Shown here one piece after another: positions 21,116 to 31,762 of a DNA stretch of 64,000 nucleotides (position 1 is the first letter of the stretch; the number at the start of each line of letters is the position of its first letter). The translations under genes were made by a program, and so were the position numbers. The notes under the pieces were generated by a model that saw only the letters and a program-made list of their open reading frames with translations, had not been told where the DNA came from and did no database searches. The DNA lies in the NCBI GenBank assembly GCA_963576785.1, contig OY756142.1, forward strand, positions 1,736,001-1,800,000. Reading direction: 5' to 3'. The DNA comes from Chlorophyllum brunneum. Its lineage: Eukaryota; Basidiomycota; Agaricomycetes; Agaricales; Agaricaceae.

Positions 21116-21510
21116 ATGTTTTTAATCGGTACTATTCTCCAAGTCTCCCTCCTGCTTGTAAACGCCATTGCTATCTTGAACGAGGAGCGCTTTCTAACCA
21201 GGAGTACGTGTCATGGACATCTACCGCGATCTTAGCATAAACCAATACCATTCTAGTTGGGTGGGTATCATCGACACGGCAGCGAGCCCAGAATGCGAAT
21301 GCTGGATACAACCAGGGTTACGACCAGGCTGGTTATGGAAACGAGGACATTGGAATCAAAGCCCGCCTAATAGACCTCATCAGCGCCGTCCGTACGCTCA
21401 TGCGGAGTGAGTGTGTCCTGCACTCAGCTTTGACCCTTTCTGACAGCCTCTCAGTTCCTTTAATAGTGGTCAACATAATTGTCATTCTATACGAATTGGT
21501 GTGGGGATGA
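21116..21510 (+). CDS. YOS1: Yos1-like protein (IER3IP1 family), ER-Golgi transport
   Basis: A 97-residue protein visible only after splicing three exons: 21116-21203, 21257-21406 and 21455-21510 (88, 150 and 56 nt; 294 in total, in frame). It starts MFLIGTILQVSLLLVNAIAI with LNEERFLTR, continues IGWVSSTRQRAQNA and IGIKARLIDLISAVRTLMR, and ends IPLIVVNIIVILYELVWG. Short hydrophobic segments at both ends and the central ISAVRTLMRIPLI block are the Yos1/IER3IP1 signature. In yeast Yos1 works with Yip1-Yif1 in COPII vesicle formation. Both junctions are GT-AG and split an Ile codon in the same phase. Confidence 0.93.
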
Positions 21511-21705
21511 ACACATGCGTCTTCTGCTTCTACGGTTACACACATTCTGGGAACTCTGCACATTGTGGTTTTCTAATCTGATGCTTCGCGAGATGGAACA
21601 AAGAGACAAGTCAAGATTCAGAGGAGGGTACTTGTGCGGCGAACGAGATAAAAGACGATGCCCTCCAAAAAGGCAGGAAAAAACGTCCCTGAACTACACT
21701 AGCAC

Positions 21706-22557
21706 CTACTTTCTGATAGAGTTGAGTCTATCATACTCATCATTTATTTGTCGAACAAAGTCGTTAACAGTGTGGCCATTCTGAAAACACCTTAACTCGA
21801 ACCCAAAGTAGAGACAGTAGAGTACCTACCTCACATTCTTTCCATGTGCCATCATGCACACATACTTTGCGCGAACTGATCAGAACGGTGCAACTTTTAC
21901 TGTCACCGAGTTGAGTAGGAAGTGAAGTAGCGAAAACCTCCTCCACTTACGTGATTTCCAGTTCGTGACCGAGCAGCACACTCCCTCGCAAGAGCGCGAC
22001 GCCCTCAGACCCTCTGCCGCTACCGTCTAGCCCAGCGCAGTGACCCGCACCACTCGTCTCCCAATCAATCTGTGCAGCTCTAGCACATTTCAAGGCAATC
22101 TCGGGCTTTCCTATCTCTCCTCGCCCCTCGAAATTCTGGCACTGGACAAAATTCCACCACTGTTCGCTCGTCGTATATTTTGCGACGCAAAGCTGTTGCA
22201 CATTCCCCGCACATTCTTCAGCTCCATGCATACAGGTGACACCAAAGCTGGGTTCGGAACCGTTGAACCTAGATAGATGCGAAAAATACAGTCAAAGTAA
22301 TTGAATATGACAAATGGCTACCCATACTTTGCAACGTATACGAGTGATAGCTCCATCTTATCTCTCACTTTGTCAAGAACGGCGTTAAATGTCGCCTCGC
22401 AGAGGAGGGCATCCGGACATTTGCTCATCACTCCAAGCTGGACTGGGACCTTGATATCAACCGGAGGCCAGTTCAGACTTGTCTGAACATGGAGATCATC
22501 GTGCGAGACCGCTGAGGCCAACGCCGAAAGAACGAGAGTTATGAGTGAGAGCAACAT
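21706..22557 (-). CDS. GILT-family thiol reductase
   Basis: Gamma-interferon-inducible lysosomal thiol reductase-like protein, a secreted or vacuolar disulfide reductase. ATG 22557 gives a signal peptide MLLSLITLVLSALASA. The segment VPVQLGVMSKCPDALLCEAT holds the family's N-terminal Cys motif, here CPDALLC. The next exon carries CMHGAEECAGNVQQLC, which fits the GILT signature CxHGxxECxxNxxxxC. Later pieces are WWNFVQCQNFEGRGEIGKPE, CTVLISSRKVCVHDGTWKEC and NGHTVNDFVRQINDEYDRLN, ending SIRK at 21706. Exons join through short introns, one at the donor after VAK and one before NGHTVNDF. Fungal substrates are unknown. Confidence 0.9.
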
Positions 22558-22817
22558 GATGGGCAAAGCTAAGCAAGCTCGACTGGCGCGAGGGCTGCGT
22601 AAGCAGCCGAATCCATGCCGTCATAGGTTGAGTCGCCAGATCCACAATCAGCATACCAAGTCTATTAACATGTTCTGCCACTCCTCCCAAACATCCAGCG
22701 AACATACATTTCATAGCATGCTAAACTACTGGCTGATTCAGCGCCCATCGTCGATCCCGGGTCGGCCATTTCGGCAATGAAATCCATATGGTATTCCGGC
22801 GCTGCCGTTGGGGGAGC

Positions 22818-23605
22818 CTACTTTTGCGCAGCTTCCCACAGCTTTCGAACATCCTCATCGGTGGATGGTGGTACAAAATATTGACATCGGGATCGGAATG
22901 CTAGATCAGCAGGCCAGTTGTCAGGAGGACCAAGGTATTCACGGGCTCATAACTCAAAACTGACCTTCAACAGCTCGTTTGCGTACAATATTCTCAACTG
23001 TCAGTTCGTTATGTACCTGATTTCTCTAGACGAACTTCAATTGATTTCATTCTGTCGAGAAGTAAGGTTATACCTTTACTTCGTCGGCGAATATTGCTGC
23101 TTGCGTTTTTCGCCGTTGGGATGGATCACTACTCTGTTCTTGCAGAACCTCCCGTTTCTCTTTCAGCGACTGGTCAACAATGGACGTACAGTACTCGACT
23201 AGTTGCATTCGCCGCTTCCAGTTTTCTAATACCTCAAGCTATTAATCCACTCGAAGGCTGTTGTTTGATAAGACACTCACCCACGAGCTGGCGCCAAAGG
23301 TAGGCACACGCCTGATTCTGAACACTTTCTCTGGTCCCGCCGTCATGGTCCCGCTGCTGGTCCCTCATGGTGGCATTTGCCCTGTTTAGTCGCATCGTGA
23401 TCGTGTCATCTAGGCGACGGTACTCCCTAAGAATGTCTATTTCAGACAATGAACACCGCGACCTCCTCCTGAGTGGTCGGCAGTACTCACCTTTGAACAG
23501 GGAGAGGTCTTGGCAAGTGGACGGTGAGACGTGCACTACTTGTGGATTCAAAGAAGGCCCCTGAAGAGCTAGGCTTCCGAACTGAGGATTATGTTTCGAA
23601 GGCAT
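22818..23605 (-). CDS. MIX23 / CCDC58-like mitochondrial protein
   Basis: Probable intermembrane-space protein of the MIX23 (CCDC58) family. ATG 23605 gives MPSKHNPQFGSLALQGPSLN. The spliced chain continues TCQDLSLFKDILREYRRLDD, ESVQNQACAYLWRQLVENWK, RRMQLVEYCTSIVDQSLKEK, AAIFADEVKVHNELTVENIV, then RKRAVEAFRSRCQYFVPP and KLWEAAQK. Four Cys sit in the positions I expect for the family (TCQDL, QACAYL, EYCTSI, SRCQYF), the last before a conserved F-x-P-P. At least four short introns are needed, including a 63-nt one before AFRSRC. The ORFs in each exon are small, so the gene is easily missed. Function is from the family. Confidence 0.82.
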
Positions 23606-24792
23606 GAAGCGGAACGCAACTCGCCGGCCAACTACGCAGTCACCGAGGCCCGACTACCTTTCTAAGCACCGTCACGCCGATCCGTAGGTGCACAGTGATG
23701 GCATCACCGCTCGTCGCGACAGCGACTTCCGTTCGGAATGTCGTCCGTCCGGTCGACGCATGCTGGACTACTCCGAAACATATAACCGTTCAACGACACT
23801 TACTATCTTTGGGCTGCGTTGTTGTGCGTCATTCTCACCGCTGTGGACTACAAAGCGCCGCCCGCCATTAAGACTGTCGAACTGAAGCGCCATGAATGTA
23901 AGAGCTTCTGTCATGACACCCACACATCGCCAATACAAGTAACATGAAATAGCCCATAACGGGAAAAATAAGAAAAACGCCTTCCTCCTTCAGGCCTCAG
24001 GGCGATCTTTGTTCAGGACATACACAGCCTGGGAACTACCATACAACAAACTTTATCTTGAGAGGATACCAAAAAAAGTCAGGTATCATGCATCATAATT
24101 CACCTATCAAATACCATTATCAACAGGCTGGGGAGGCTGCTCCCGAAAGACTATGGGAGAGAAGGTAGTTTGTCGTCTTACCCATATGGGCCGAACAAGA
24201 TCTTGCGATCTGAGATTCTCCGCACCGATTCTTAGCTACTTATACCCCCTTTTTCGTTCGGAGCCTGGCAATACACCAGCCACTTCGTGCACCTTTTTCC
24301 GCATCCTACACCAATATACGGTGGGGCGCCCATGGGGACAATGTCGTGTTCCTTTGGAGGCTTTCGATTGGCGTGGACAAAGTTTAGATGTCTACGTTCG
24401 GCAGATGCACCGAGATGTACCGAGATGTACCGTTGCCCCAGACAATGTAAACCAGGGTCATTACGAAGCCAGGGCCAACGCAACCCTCTCGTTTAGTGTC
24501 AAAGGACGGCGTTTGAAGGTGGCACAAAACACAAGAGATCGACGGAGCAATTAGGACGTGACTTATGAACACTTGATGCTATTTCTCGTTGGTAAGATAG
24601 TAATTTAACACAATAATACAACCTTTGCAAGTAGTCATGGATAAGCGTCATACATGGTCAACCGCCAGTGCGTATTACCTAGAATATAGTATAATGCGGA
24701 AGCGAAGGAGCCAGAGGCGATTCCGTAAGAAGATCTAGATTGCGATCACCGACGCAGGTTGGCTTGTAATGGTAAGAGCGGAAGTGGGAGAG
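23606..24792. other. Gene-free stretch of about 1.2 kb
   Basis: Upstream of MIX23 and downstream of the zinc-finger gene. I found no coding frame with recognisable sequence on either strand. The longest open frame (24153-24554, +) has no conserved feature. A 10-bp direct repeat CGAGATGTAC is present twice at 24411-24430. AT-rich sequence at 24570-24720 probably contains the 3' UTR of the zinc-finger gene. Confidence 0.45.
24411..24430. repeat. Short direct repeat CGAGATGTAC x2
   Basis: Two perfect head-to-tail 10-bp copies, with a third diverged copy just before (AGATGCAC). Lies in the 1.2-kb stretch without a gene. Too short to imply function. Confidence 0.6.
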
Positions 24793-26629
24793 TCATGCCG
24801 TGTCTGGCTCCTTCGCTACTTGGGACTTCTTTGACTTGGATGTCCTCCTGGTCTGTTTCGAGACATAGCCGTGTGCTTCTTGGTAATGCCTGTGGCGCCT
24901 AGCAACGTCATTGAAACGCTTGGCGCATTCATATTTGCACCGGAAGGGGAAGACCTTGAGGCTGTTTTGTTACCAAAAAGTCAGACACCGCTGGCATCTT
25001 GGATTGGAACTGACTAACTGTATACTCGAAATATGGGTAACGGCGCATGTTTCCTGTCACAGATTGGCGCAGGTTAGATAGGCCGAAAAGCTGCTACAGG
25101 TGAGGTAGACCAACCTGGTGGAAAGCCGAATCGCAGTATGGACAATGATATTGTCTAAGAAGCAGTGTCAACACTTGTATTGAAACGCCGGCGACGGCCT
25201 TGGAGCTCACTTCATTTTGAGGTGGACGCCCTCGATATGACGCTGCACAAGTTGTTTCTTCCCCGTGTATTTGCATTTTTCAAATGTGCACCGATGGTCC
25301 TTCTTGTTGTCCAGACTCGAGTCGTAAATAGCATATTCTTCCCATTTTCCATCGAGGTGGGCGGGAACTGGAAGCTTCTTTATTAACGTACGGATCTGTG
25401 GGACCGTGATATCAGCGAGGAGGGTGCCATTAAGAGCGTCCTCTAGGGCAGGGTCCTGTAACACTAGACTTGGAGGCCGACGGATCTGACGCGATAACTT
25501 GCGCCTTTCAGAAGCAGTATCGCGAGCAACGGGTCTTTGTAGCGGAAGCACGGCTCGGCGACTTGGTATTGGCCTGAGTAAAAGTGTGAGACATGCCGCA
25601 AAATTACATCGAGACGCATGTGTACTTTCTCTCGGAGGGAAGTAATGTTGACAACAATTCTGGACTTTGAGTGCTGGGAGATATGATGCGTTACTGTGTG
25701 GCGTTGCAGTTTGAGGTGGGGTTACTTACGGTGGGCGGGAGACACTATCTGCAGACCCCGGAGTTCGAGGGCGGTCGAGTTTGAATTTATTGAGGACCTT
25801 CGGAAGACCAGTACCCTCATCGCCAGACCCGTCCAAGGAAACGGAAACGGATTCTCCACTGCAGGACAGGCGTGGTGAAGCTCGTCGAGATCCTGACGAC
25901 TCAAATTTCAAGGGCGGCAAATGCACAGAGTTTGAGTTTGCGTATTGAATGGCGCCATAGGATCCACTGCCGCATTCTACTCTACTGTGGCAGCAATTAG
26001 ATGGTGGACAGCGGCCTGCAAGAAAAAGCCGGCTATCAGGGCAAGGCCTGCGTCACAATGGGTATGAGGACTTGATTATCACAAGAGTTCTAAGGAAGAA
26101 CTCACCACTGTCGGTGTGATGAAGGGAGAGGATATGGTCGCATACTGTGGAAAGCGAAGTGGCCGGTAGCCGGTGTTCAGTTCAGAGGGGGAAGGTGATG
26201 GTTTAAGACCAACCAGTGGGGTTTGGCTTCGCAGCAATTTTTTGCGGAGGGAACGCCGGCGACTTGAATGGTGCGATTGGTGTGCTCATGCATCGGCGGA
26301 GGAGAGAATGACAAACGAACGTCGGTACCTATGGTCATAAATGGTTAGCAACGAAACTTTGCCTGTGAACGTTAAATATGTAACAATTTGTACCTTCAGT
26401 TTTAACGGGGCTTTGGGTATTCAAATTATTTAGCATCAACTAAAAGTTATGACATTGAAGGGATAGGGGGAGACGCCATAGCGGGTGTCGAACATTCCAA
26501 CAAGCGCGTTCCTGTTTCCCATATTTATAACGGCGGACAAGAAGGCACTCACCGAAGAATTGGCTGGGGAATCTTCATGAGTGGATGATAAAAACTGCCA
26601 TGATAGGGTGCCGTAGTGTATTGAGACAT
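24793..26629 (-). CDS. C2H2-type zinc-finger protein, putative transcription factor
   Basis: A multi-exon gene starting at ATG 26629 (MSQYTTAPYHGSFYHPLMKI). The middle exon near 25926-25740 is Ser/Pro-rich (LPPLKFESSGSRRASPRLSC). The next begins PIPSRRAVLPLQRPVARDTA and runs into the first finger, CTFEKCKYTGKKQLVQRHIE with GVH (CX4C...HX4H). A second short finger-like piece is YHCPYCDSAFHQ. A third, FRCKYECAKRFNDVARRHRH with YQEAHG, is followed by a basic tail RRTSKSKKSQVAKEPDTA. The fingers are variants of the classical spacing, of a kind common in lineage-specific agaricomycete families. DNA binding is inferred; the exons between 25950 and 26540 are not resolved. Confidence 0.68.
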
Positions 26630-27221
26630 TGTGAGAAGAGGCGTCGGAATGTGGTAAGAGAGGGAGGTGGGGTGCAGTGCAGTGTGGTGTCTTGTAAGTC
26701 GTTGGTCCGTATTTAAGAGCAGAGAGTCAGGCGTGCATGTCGGAATCAAAATAAAAGTGTGTACCAGATCTTCTTAGATGGGCCGTGCCATAAAGGGGTG
26801 CGAGATCCCTTAAGGGAGTTGAACGCCACGCAACAAAATACATACCCAACACCTTTCTTGCATGCGAACCACACACGCATGTGGTAATTACCGGCATTTC
26901 GATTTCAACTTGATGACCCATCATCTCGGTGATAGAAAGTTAAAGGGGATAGTGAAGTCATCCAACCCGACGATGGCGCCGAATCCCGACTCTTTGGATT
27001 GGTTTGAAAACCTAAGGGTTGATCCCACGCTTAGAATTGACGCTCAAAATGAATAGAGAAGTCCAGGAATGGTGGGTCATTGGACATAATACATCAAAAT
27101 GGACAGGTATACAGGAAGGGAGAATATCTAGGGCCATATTGAGGAACATCTCAGAGACGCGTTCCAGAAGGGTTCGACCACTCACCTGCCAGGACGAGGT
27201 GGGTTGAGAATATTAGATAGC
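26630..27221. other. Intergenic, zinc-finger promoter
   Basis: About 590 bases between the start of the zinc-finger gene and the stop of the next minus-strand gene. It should carry the zinc-finger promoter. I see no gene or clear motif. Confidence 0.4.
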
Positions 27222-27962
27222 TTAGTCGAAGAGGACCGGCTCGAATGGGGATTGGGTAGAGTTGTGCGATGGCTGGGTGCTCCAGTCTTCCTCCGCCTCC
27301 TCAGTCGGCAGCATGGCAGTGTCTGTACGGCGAGGCTGATGAGAGAATTGGAAGGCCCCGGCAGGCAAGGAGCGTGTCTCCATCATTCCTCGGTGTTTTC
27401 GCAAAGGTTTAATGACTCTTTCGATCTTATTCCGTGAGTGTTGACAATCCGGGTCATTTTGAGGAGGTTGAACATCCACCGCCATACTGTCACTGGCCTC
27501 GTCTGGCAATGTATTGTTATCACGGTCTACTGAGCGGGGGCGCTTCTTCATGGGATCTGCAGGCTTAGGACCAATGGGAGCAACCTTGGAAGGGGAGCCA
27601 AACACATCCCTATTAATGTCCTTTGCCGATGAAAAGATTGTGGTAGTGGACTGGGCCTTGTTGAAGGCGCGAGTAGTGGGGGGAGTGATGTACCCCTCGG
27701 TAACGCCTGGGGATATGTTGGTGGATTTTCGTCAATTAGATGGAGTTCGGAGGGTCGGGAAGGCAACCATACTCTTTCTGATACGCGATCCTATGCTACG
27801 CAATTGAGCACTGAGCTCTGGGGAGGTGCTAGGGCAGGCTCTAGTTCAAGGCTGGCTGGTTGAGGGGGAACGGCTGGCTCACTCGTTGCGACTTAGTGAC
27901 GTTGAGTTGGTAGAAAAGCACTCATTATCATCTGTGAGCACACGCTTGGGGGAATCGGACAT
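27222..27962 (-). CDS. Unknown Ser/Thr/Pro-rich protein
   Basis: ATG 27962 gives MSDSPKRVLTDDNECFSTNS. A donor GTCGCA (phase 1) can join an acceptor CCCCAG near 27709 to give VTEGYITPPTTRAFNKAQST, then RDVFGSPSKVAPIGPKPADP with MKKRPRSVDRDNN. The frame stays open to the stop at 27222. Several SP/TP sites (DSPKR, ITPPT, FGSPSK) next to basic residues look like cyclin-dependent kinase targets, and KKRPR may be a nuclear localisation signal. No domain is recognised. The last third (FQFSHQPRRTDTAMLPTEEA) could instead include an unresolved intron. Overall structure is uncertain. Confidence 0.5.
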
Positions 27963-28341
27963 CTGAAGACGAGGGGTGGAACTTGTGAGGAAGGAAGGAA
28001 CGACGCGAGTGATCACGTGCACCTGGTATCCTCGATCCTCATAAGGTAACCGAAACACCTTTCTTGTGTGGGGTGGATGGTTTGAAAAACCGGAACGGTT
28101 CGGGAACACTGATTGTCAGGGAATGCTGAGCTGATATTTGCTCCTGTGGGGCCTATCACGGAGCACAATAGGCTTCTCTGTTCCATGCGCACTGAGGGGG
28201 TGAGCCAATGAGATGTGGGAGAGAAGGGTGTCCGGGCCGGGCTGGGAGGCGTGGTAGACGAGTGGTCGCATCTCTTCTCCGTCGTCCATCACGGCGTGCT
28301 CCCTCGCGCTCTGCGTGGGCCTGCCTCCCACCTTCACGCGC
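27963..28341. promoter_or_regulatory. Divergent promoter region
   Basis: 379 bases between the minus-strand unknown protein and the plus-strand kelch gene. Both promoters lie here. Minus-strand ORFs in this stretch are low complexity (Arg/Glu-rich) and not supported. Confidence 0.45.
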
Positions 28342-31300
28342 ATGGCTCGCACGCTCGCCCTCCTTCTCCTGGTTCTCTCCTCTCCAGCCCACTCACAAAT
28401 CATATCAACAAACACCCCCCTGCCTCCCCTCCAGTGGATCAGCCTCACAAATGCACTCCAGGGCTCCGCACATCCACCTCCCCTAAAGGATGCTGCTATC
28501 GGATATGATGAAACCAGGTACTCCCTTCCTCAACTCCTTGCTGCAGCCCCTCACCCTGCCTCCCCAGTCGCTCTATCATCATATTCGGGGGCGAATCTGA
28601 AGGCGGTTTCGCACAGGGCCAGACATATTTGTGCGTTTCTATGTCCTGATAAGCACCAGTCCTCATCTCTTGCTAGGCTCAATCTCGACACTCTCAGCTG
28701 GACTGTCCCATCCCCTCCTGCAGGTCTCCAGCAAACACCTCCAGCCAGGAGTGCTGCTCTCGCTGGGGAAGATTTTGCTGCTAGCAAGTGTGTTTCTCTC
28801 TCTGATCACCCCAGTCTCGAGCTCATCTCGCCTTCGCACTTGCAACGTTCAGCCGACACGCATTTGTGGTTGTTGGAGGAAAGGGATCCGACGGGAAGGC
28901 TCTTGCGGACGTTTGGGTGCGCGGCTCGAGTGCACTTGTTTTCATATATGTCTCTGACCTTCCGACAGGCCTTTGACTTTAATAACAAATTCTGGTCTCC
29001 GGTATCTGTATCACCTGGCAGTCCCTCCCCTCGATGGGGTGCTTCGGGTGGGATAGACATTCGTATACCCCCTTTTCAGGATCCCGTGGTTCCGGGACCC
29101 AATAATACTTTTTATCTGGCAGGAGGTACAGATGGTGTGACAGCTCATCCTCTTTCTGAAGTATGGAGATTACACCTCTCCGGAACGCTTTCCTCCAATC
29201 TGCCAAATAGCTCGACCGGTAGCTGGGATCGACTATCGATTGGTTCTTTTCCAGCCAGAGTGGGGGAAGGAAGCACAGTCGTCGGTCAGCAAGTGGTTGC
29301 TGCAGGCGGTTGTGACACAACGCAACCCAGTGACACATGTGCAAATCAGGATTCTTTCGTGCTAAATATTGCACGAAGTACTGGAATATCCCTAGGACCG
29401 TGTCCCGTTCCACGGCTTGGCCCCGGCGTGACCCCAAATCTCAATCCCTTCTCCTCCTCATTCGCTTCCCAGGTTTTTATGGTACTAGGAACATTTGATG
29501 AGTCGCGGTGGAGTGACGATGGCAGCCTCGAGAAGGGAGAAGTTGTACGTGTCTTATTTTGGAGCCGTTGTCTCGCGATTATCAATAAATAACACTTACA
29601 AGGATATTTTGGACATCAATACTGGTACTTGGACGCGAGTTATACCCTCTGGTGACCCAGGGACGTCTGGAGTAGAGTCACGTCCCAGCCCACGTGAGGG
29701 CGCCAGTATCCTCTCGTACCAGATGGGTCTCGTGGGACCATCGCGAAACTCCTCCGCCGATACCATCGTGAGCTCTTAGATTATGACTTAACTCGACTCT
29801 GACGCACCCACAAAGATATTTGGTGGCCGGGATTCATCCGGCAAATACCTCTCTGAGGTTTGGTTGTTGCGTGCATTCAAGGGGTCAATCACATCATCAA
29901 ATTCCCGGTGGGAAGGTTTTGGAAATGGTCGCCTTCAATCTGGTGCTGCCGCCGACGGCACAGGCGTCAAACTTCAATATCTATCTCGGTGTGCCTCCGC
30001 AATTTCCACCGGTACTATAAGCTCCTCAGGGCCATCGGGTTCGGCTTCCACAAATCCACCTGGAACGGGCACGGAAACTACTAGTATCCGAGTGTATGAA
30101 ACGTCACTGTTACACAAGCTATTCGCCGCCCTTTCGCTGATTACATTGCAAGCTATCGTCTTAATATTCCGGAACACCATCCAGCCTCCTTTTACGTACT
30201 TTTTTTGGGCGTGTGGACTCGGAGTTTATGCTTTGGGAGTTGCTGGCTTTGTCCTTGCGTTTGCAACGATAACCGTCGCCTCGGATTTGCAGAAACGTTC
30301 GTTTTCATCGCCCCACCTACACACAGGCCATGGTATCGCTGGCCTCATGTTTTTCCTTTGTCTTTATGTGCTTATCCCTATATGGATGCTTGTCACTGCA
30401 TCTGTAAAACGTTTACGCAGTCCCTACAGAGTTTCGCAAGCTGGAGAAAGTGATCGTGCGCCCACAAACTCTGAGATTGTGGCAGAAGAGAAATCCGAAC
30501 GGATCCCGGGTCCTAGTCGGAGTGCTCCTCAGAGTGTGCATAATATTTCTCCACCATCATCACCTCGCCCACGAACCCAGTCATGGGGCCCTTCAAGTCT
30601 CTGGAGACGTAGTCTCGAGGCCGGCTTCTCAAGCGACAGTGAATCCGTCACATCCGGAGTACCGCGTGCATTCGAGGTTGTCAACCGGCCACCCCGGTTG
30701 CGACAAGCCAGTGGGGGCCCTGGACCAGCCGAGATGCCTCGCCCTGCGTCAAGAAGTCTGGGCGAAATCGACTGGCTGCTACGGCGGCGAAGCCTTAACG
30801 TAGTGGTGAGATAATAAAGGTTTCCTTTTTTTGCACATCCTCACAATGTATATTTCAGGGTGAACTCGATTATGCTCTTACACAAGGCCATAACGGCCGT
30901 CAATCTACACCAGGGACAGCCGATATCTTACTGGCTCCCGCAGACGACATAGCTCCATCTGATCCTGCCGCCAAGTTGCCGACACTCTCACAAATCTGCC
31001 TTCACTTGTTCATACAAGCTTCCATTCTAGGACTGAACGTGCTCATGCTCGTCGTGCTCTGGACACATACGTCAAAAGTTTTTTTTGTTCTTTTCCTCAT
31101 TTGGACAATTGCTTTCTATGTCTTGCTGCTATTCTTCGCTTGGAACTATCGACCACAGATTTCCATTCTTTCTACTGTTTTCTACCGTCTACGAAACCCC
31201 CCTTCGATCCAACCCACACCTGAAAAATCATCAACACCTCTCCCGCATTCTCCCTTAACCCCTCACCCGATGCTGTTCCACAATGGTGGTCCATATCTTC

Positions 31301-31497
31301 ATCAACCTCCCTATCGCACTGCCGCCACGGATGAATATTCTACCTCTCATGCCGGTCCACGGAGTGTTGAAGCTGATGAAGATGATGGTATTGATGAGGT
31401 CACCAGGCAGCGAATGATTGAAGAGGAGATGGACAGACGTGAAGTTTCCATCGTCACTGTCCCCAAACGCAGGTTATGGGTGGCTAATCCTTCCTGA
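28342..31497 (+). CDS. Kelch-repeat, multi-pass membrane protein
   Basis: ATG 28342 opens a signal peptide (MARTLALLLLVLSSPAHS). The extracellular half has kelch-type beta-propeller blades: SIIIFGGESEGGFAQG, LNLDTLSWTVPSPP, SPRWGASGGIDI, NNTFYLAGGTDGVTAHPLSE, VVAAGGCDTTQPSDTCANQD and IFGGRDSSGKYLSEVW. Each ends in the usual GG and W positions. The second half has hydrophobic segments at LFAALSLITLQAIVLIF, TYFFWACGLGVYALGVAGFV, IAGLMFFLCLYVLIPIWMLV, then after a cytosolic Ser/Pro-rich loop LCLHLFIQASILGLNVLMLV-type and VLFLIWTIAFYVLLLFF segments. The tail is acidic then basic (VTVPKRRLWVANPS). The architecture resembles a receptor or surface protein. Introns are fewer in the 3' half. Function unknown. 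Confidence 0.8.
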
Positions 31498-31762
31498 AAT
31501 TTGTGCTTTGTATGTGCATTGTGTCTCGAGTACCTTTCTTCTTCTATTTCCTCATGTATCCCTCTATTAGTGCTGACATTTTGTCATGTTTTGCCAAGTG
31601 TATATATGTCTAATTAATATCATGTGCTGGTATACATAAGGAAATGGAGATGCAGGGACACTAAGAGGGGAATGGCAAGCTAAGGTACGAAAACAAACGG
31701 ATGGGGAGAATAAAGAAATGAGAGTGAATAATGCAGGTGCTGAACGAAGCTCAATTATGGGA

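Noticed and set aside
24153..24554. 133-codon plus-strand ORF
   Set aside because: No recognisable motif, no splice context and mixed composition; isolated in a gene-free stretch.
27160..27190. GGGTTCGACCA resembling a tRNA T-arm
   Set aside because: I could not find matching anticodon and acceptor arms upstream; no tRNA fold is apparent.
28116..28448. Arg/Glu-rich minus-strand ORFs opposite the kelch gene start
   Set aside because: Antisense shadow of the signal-peptide exon and promoter; low complexity.
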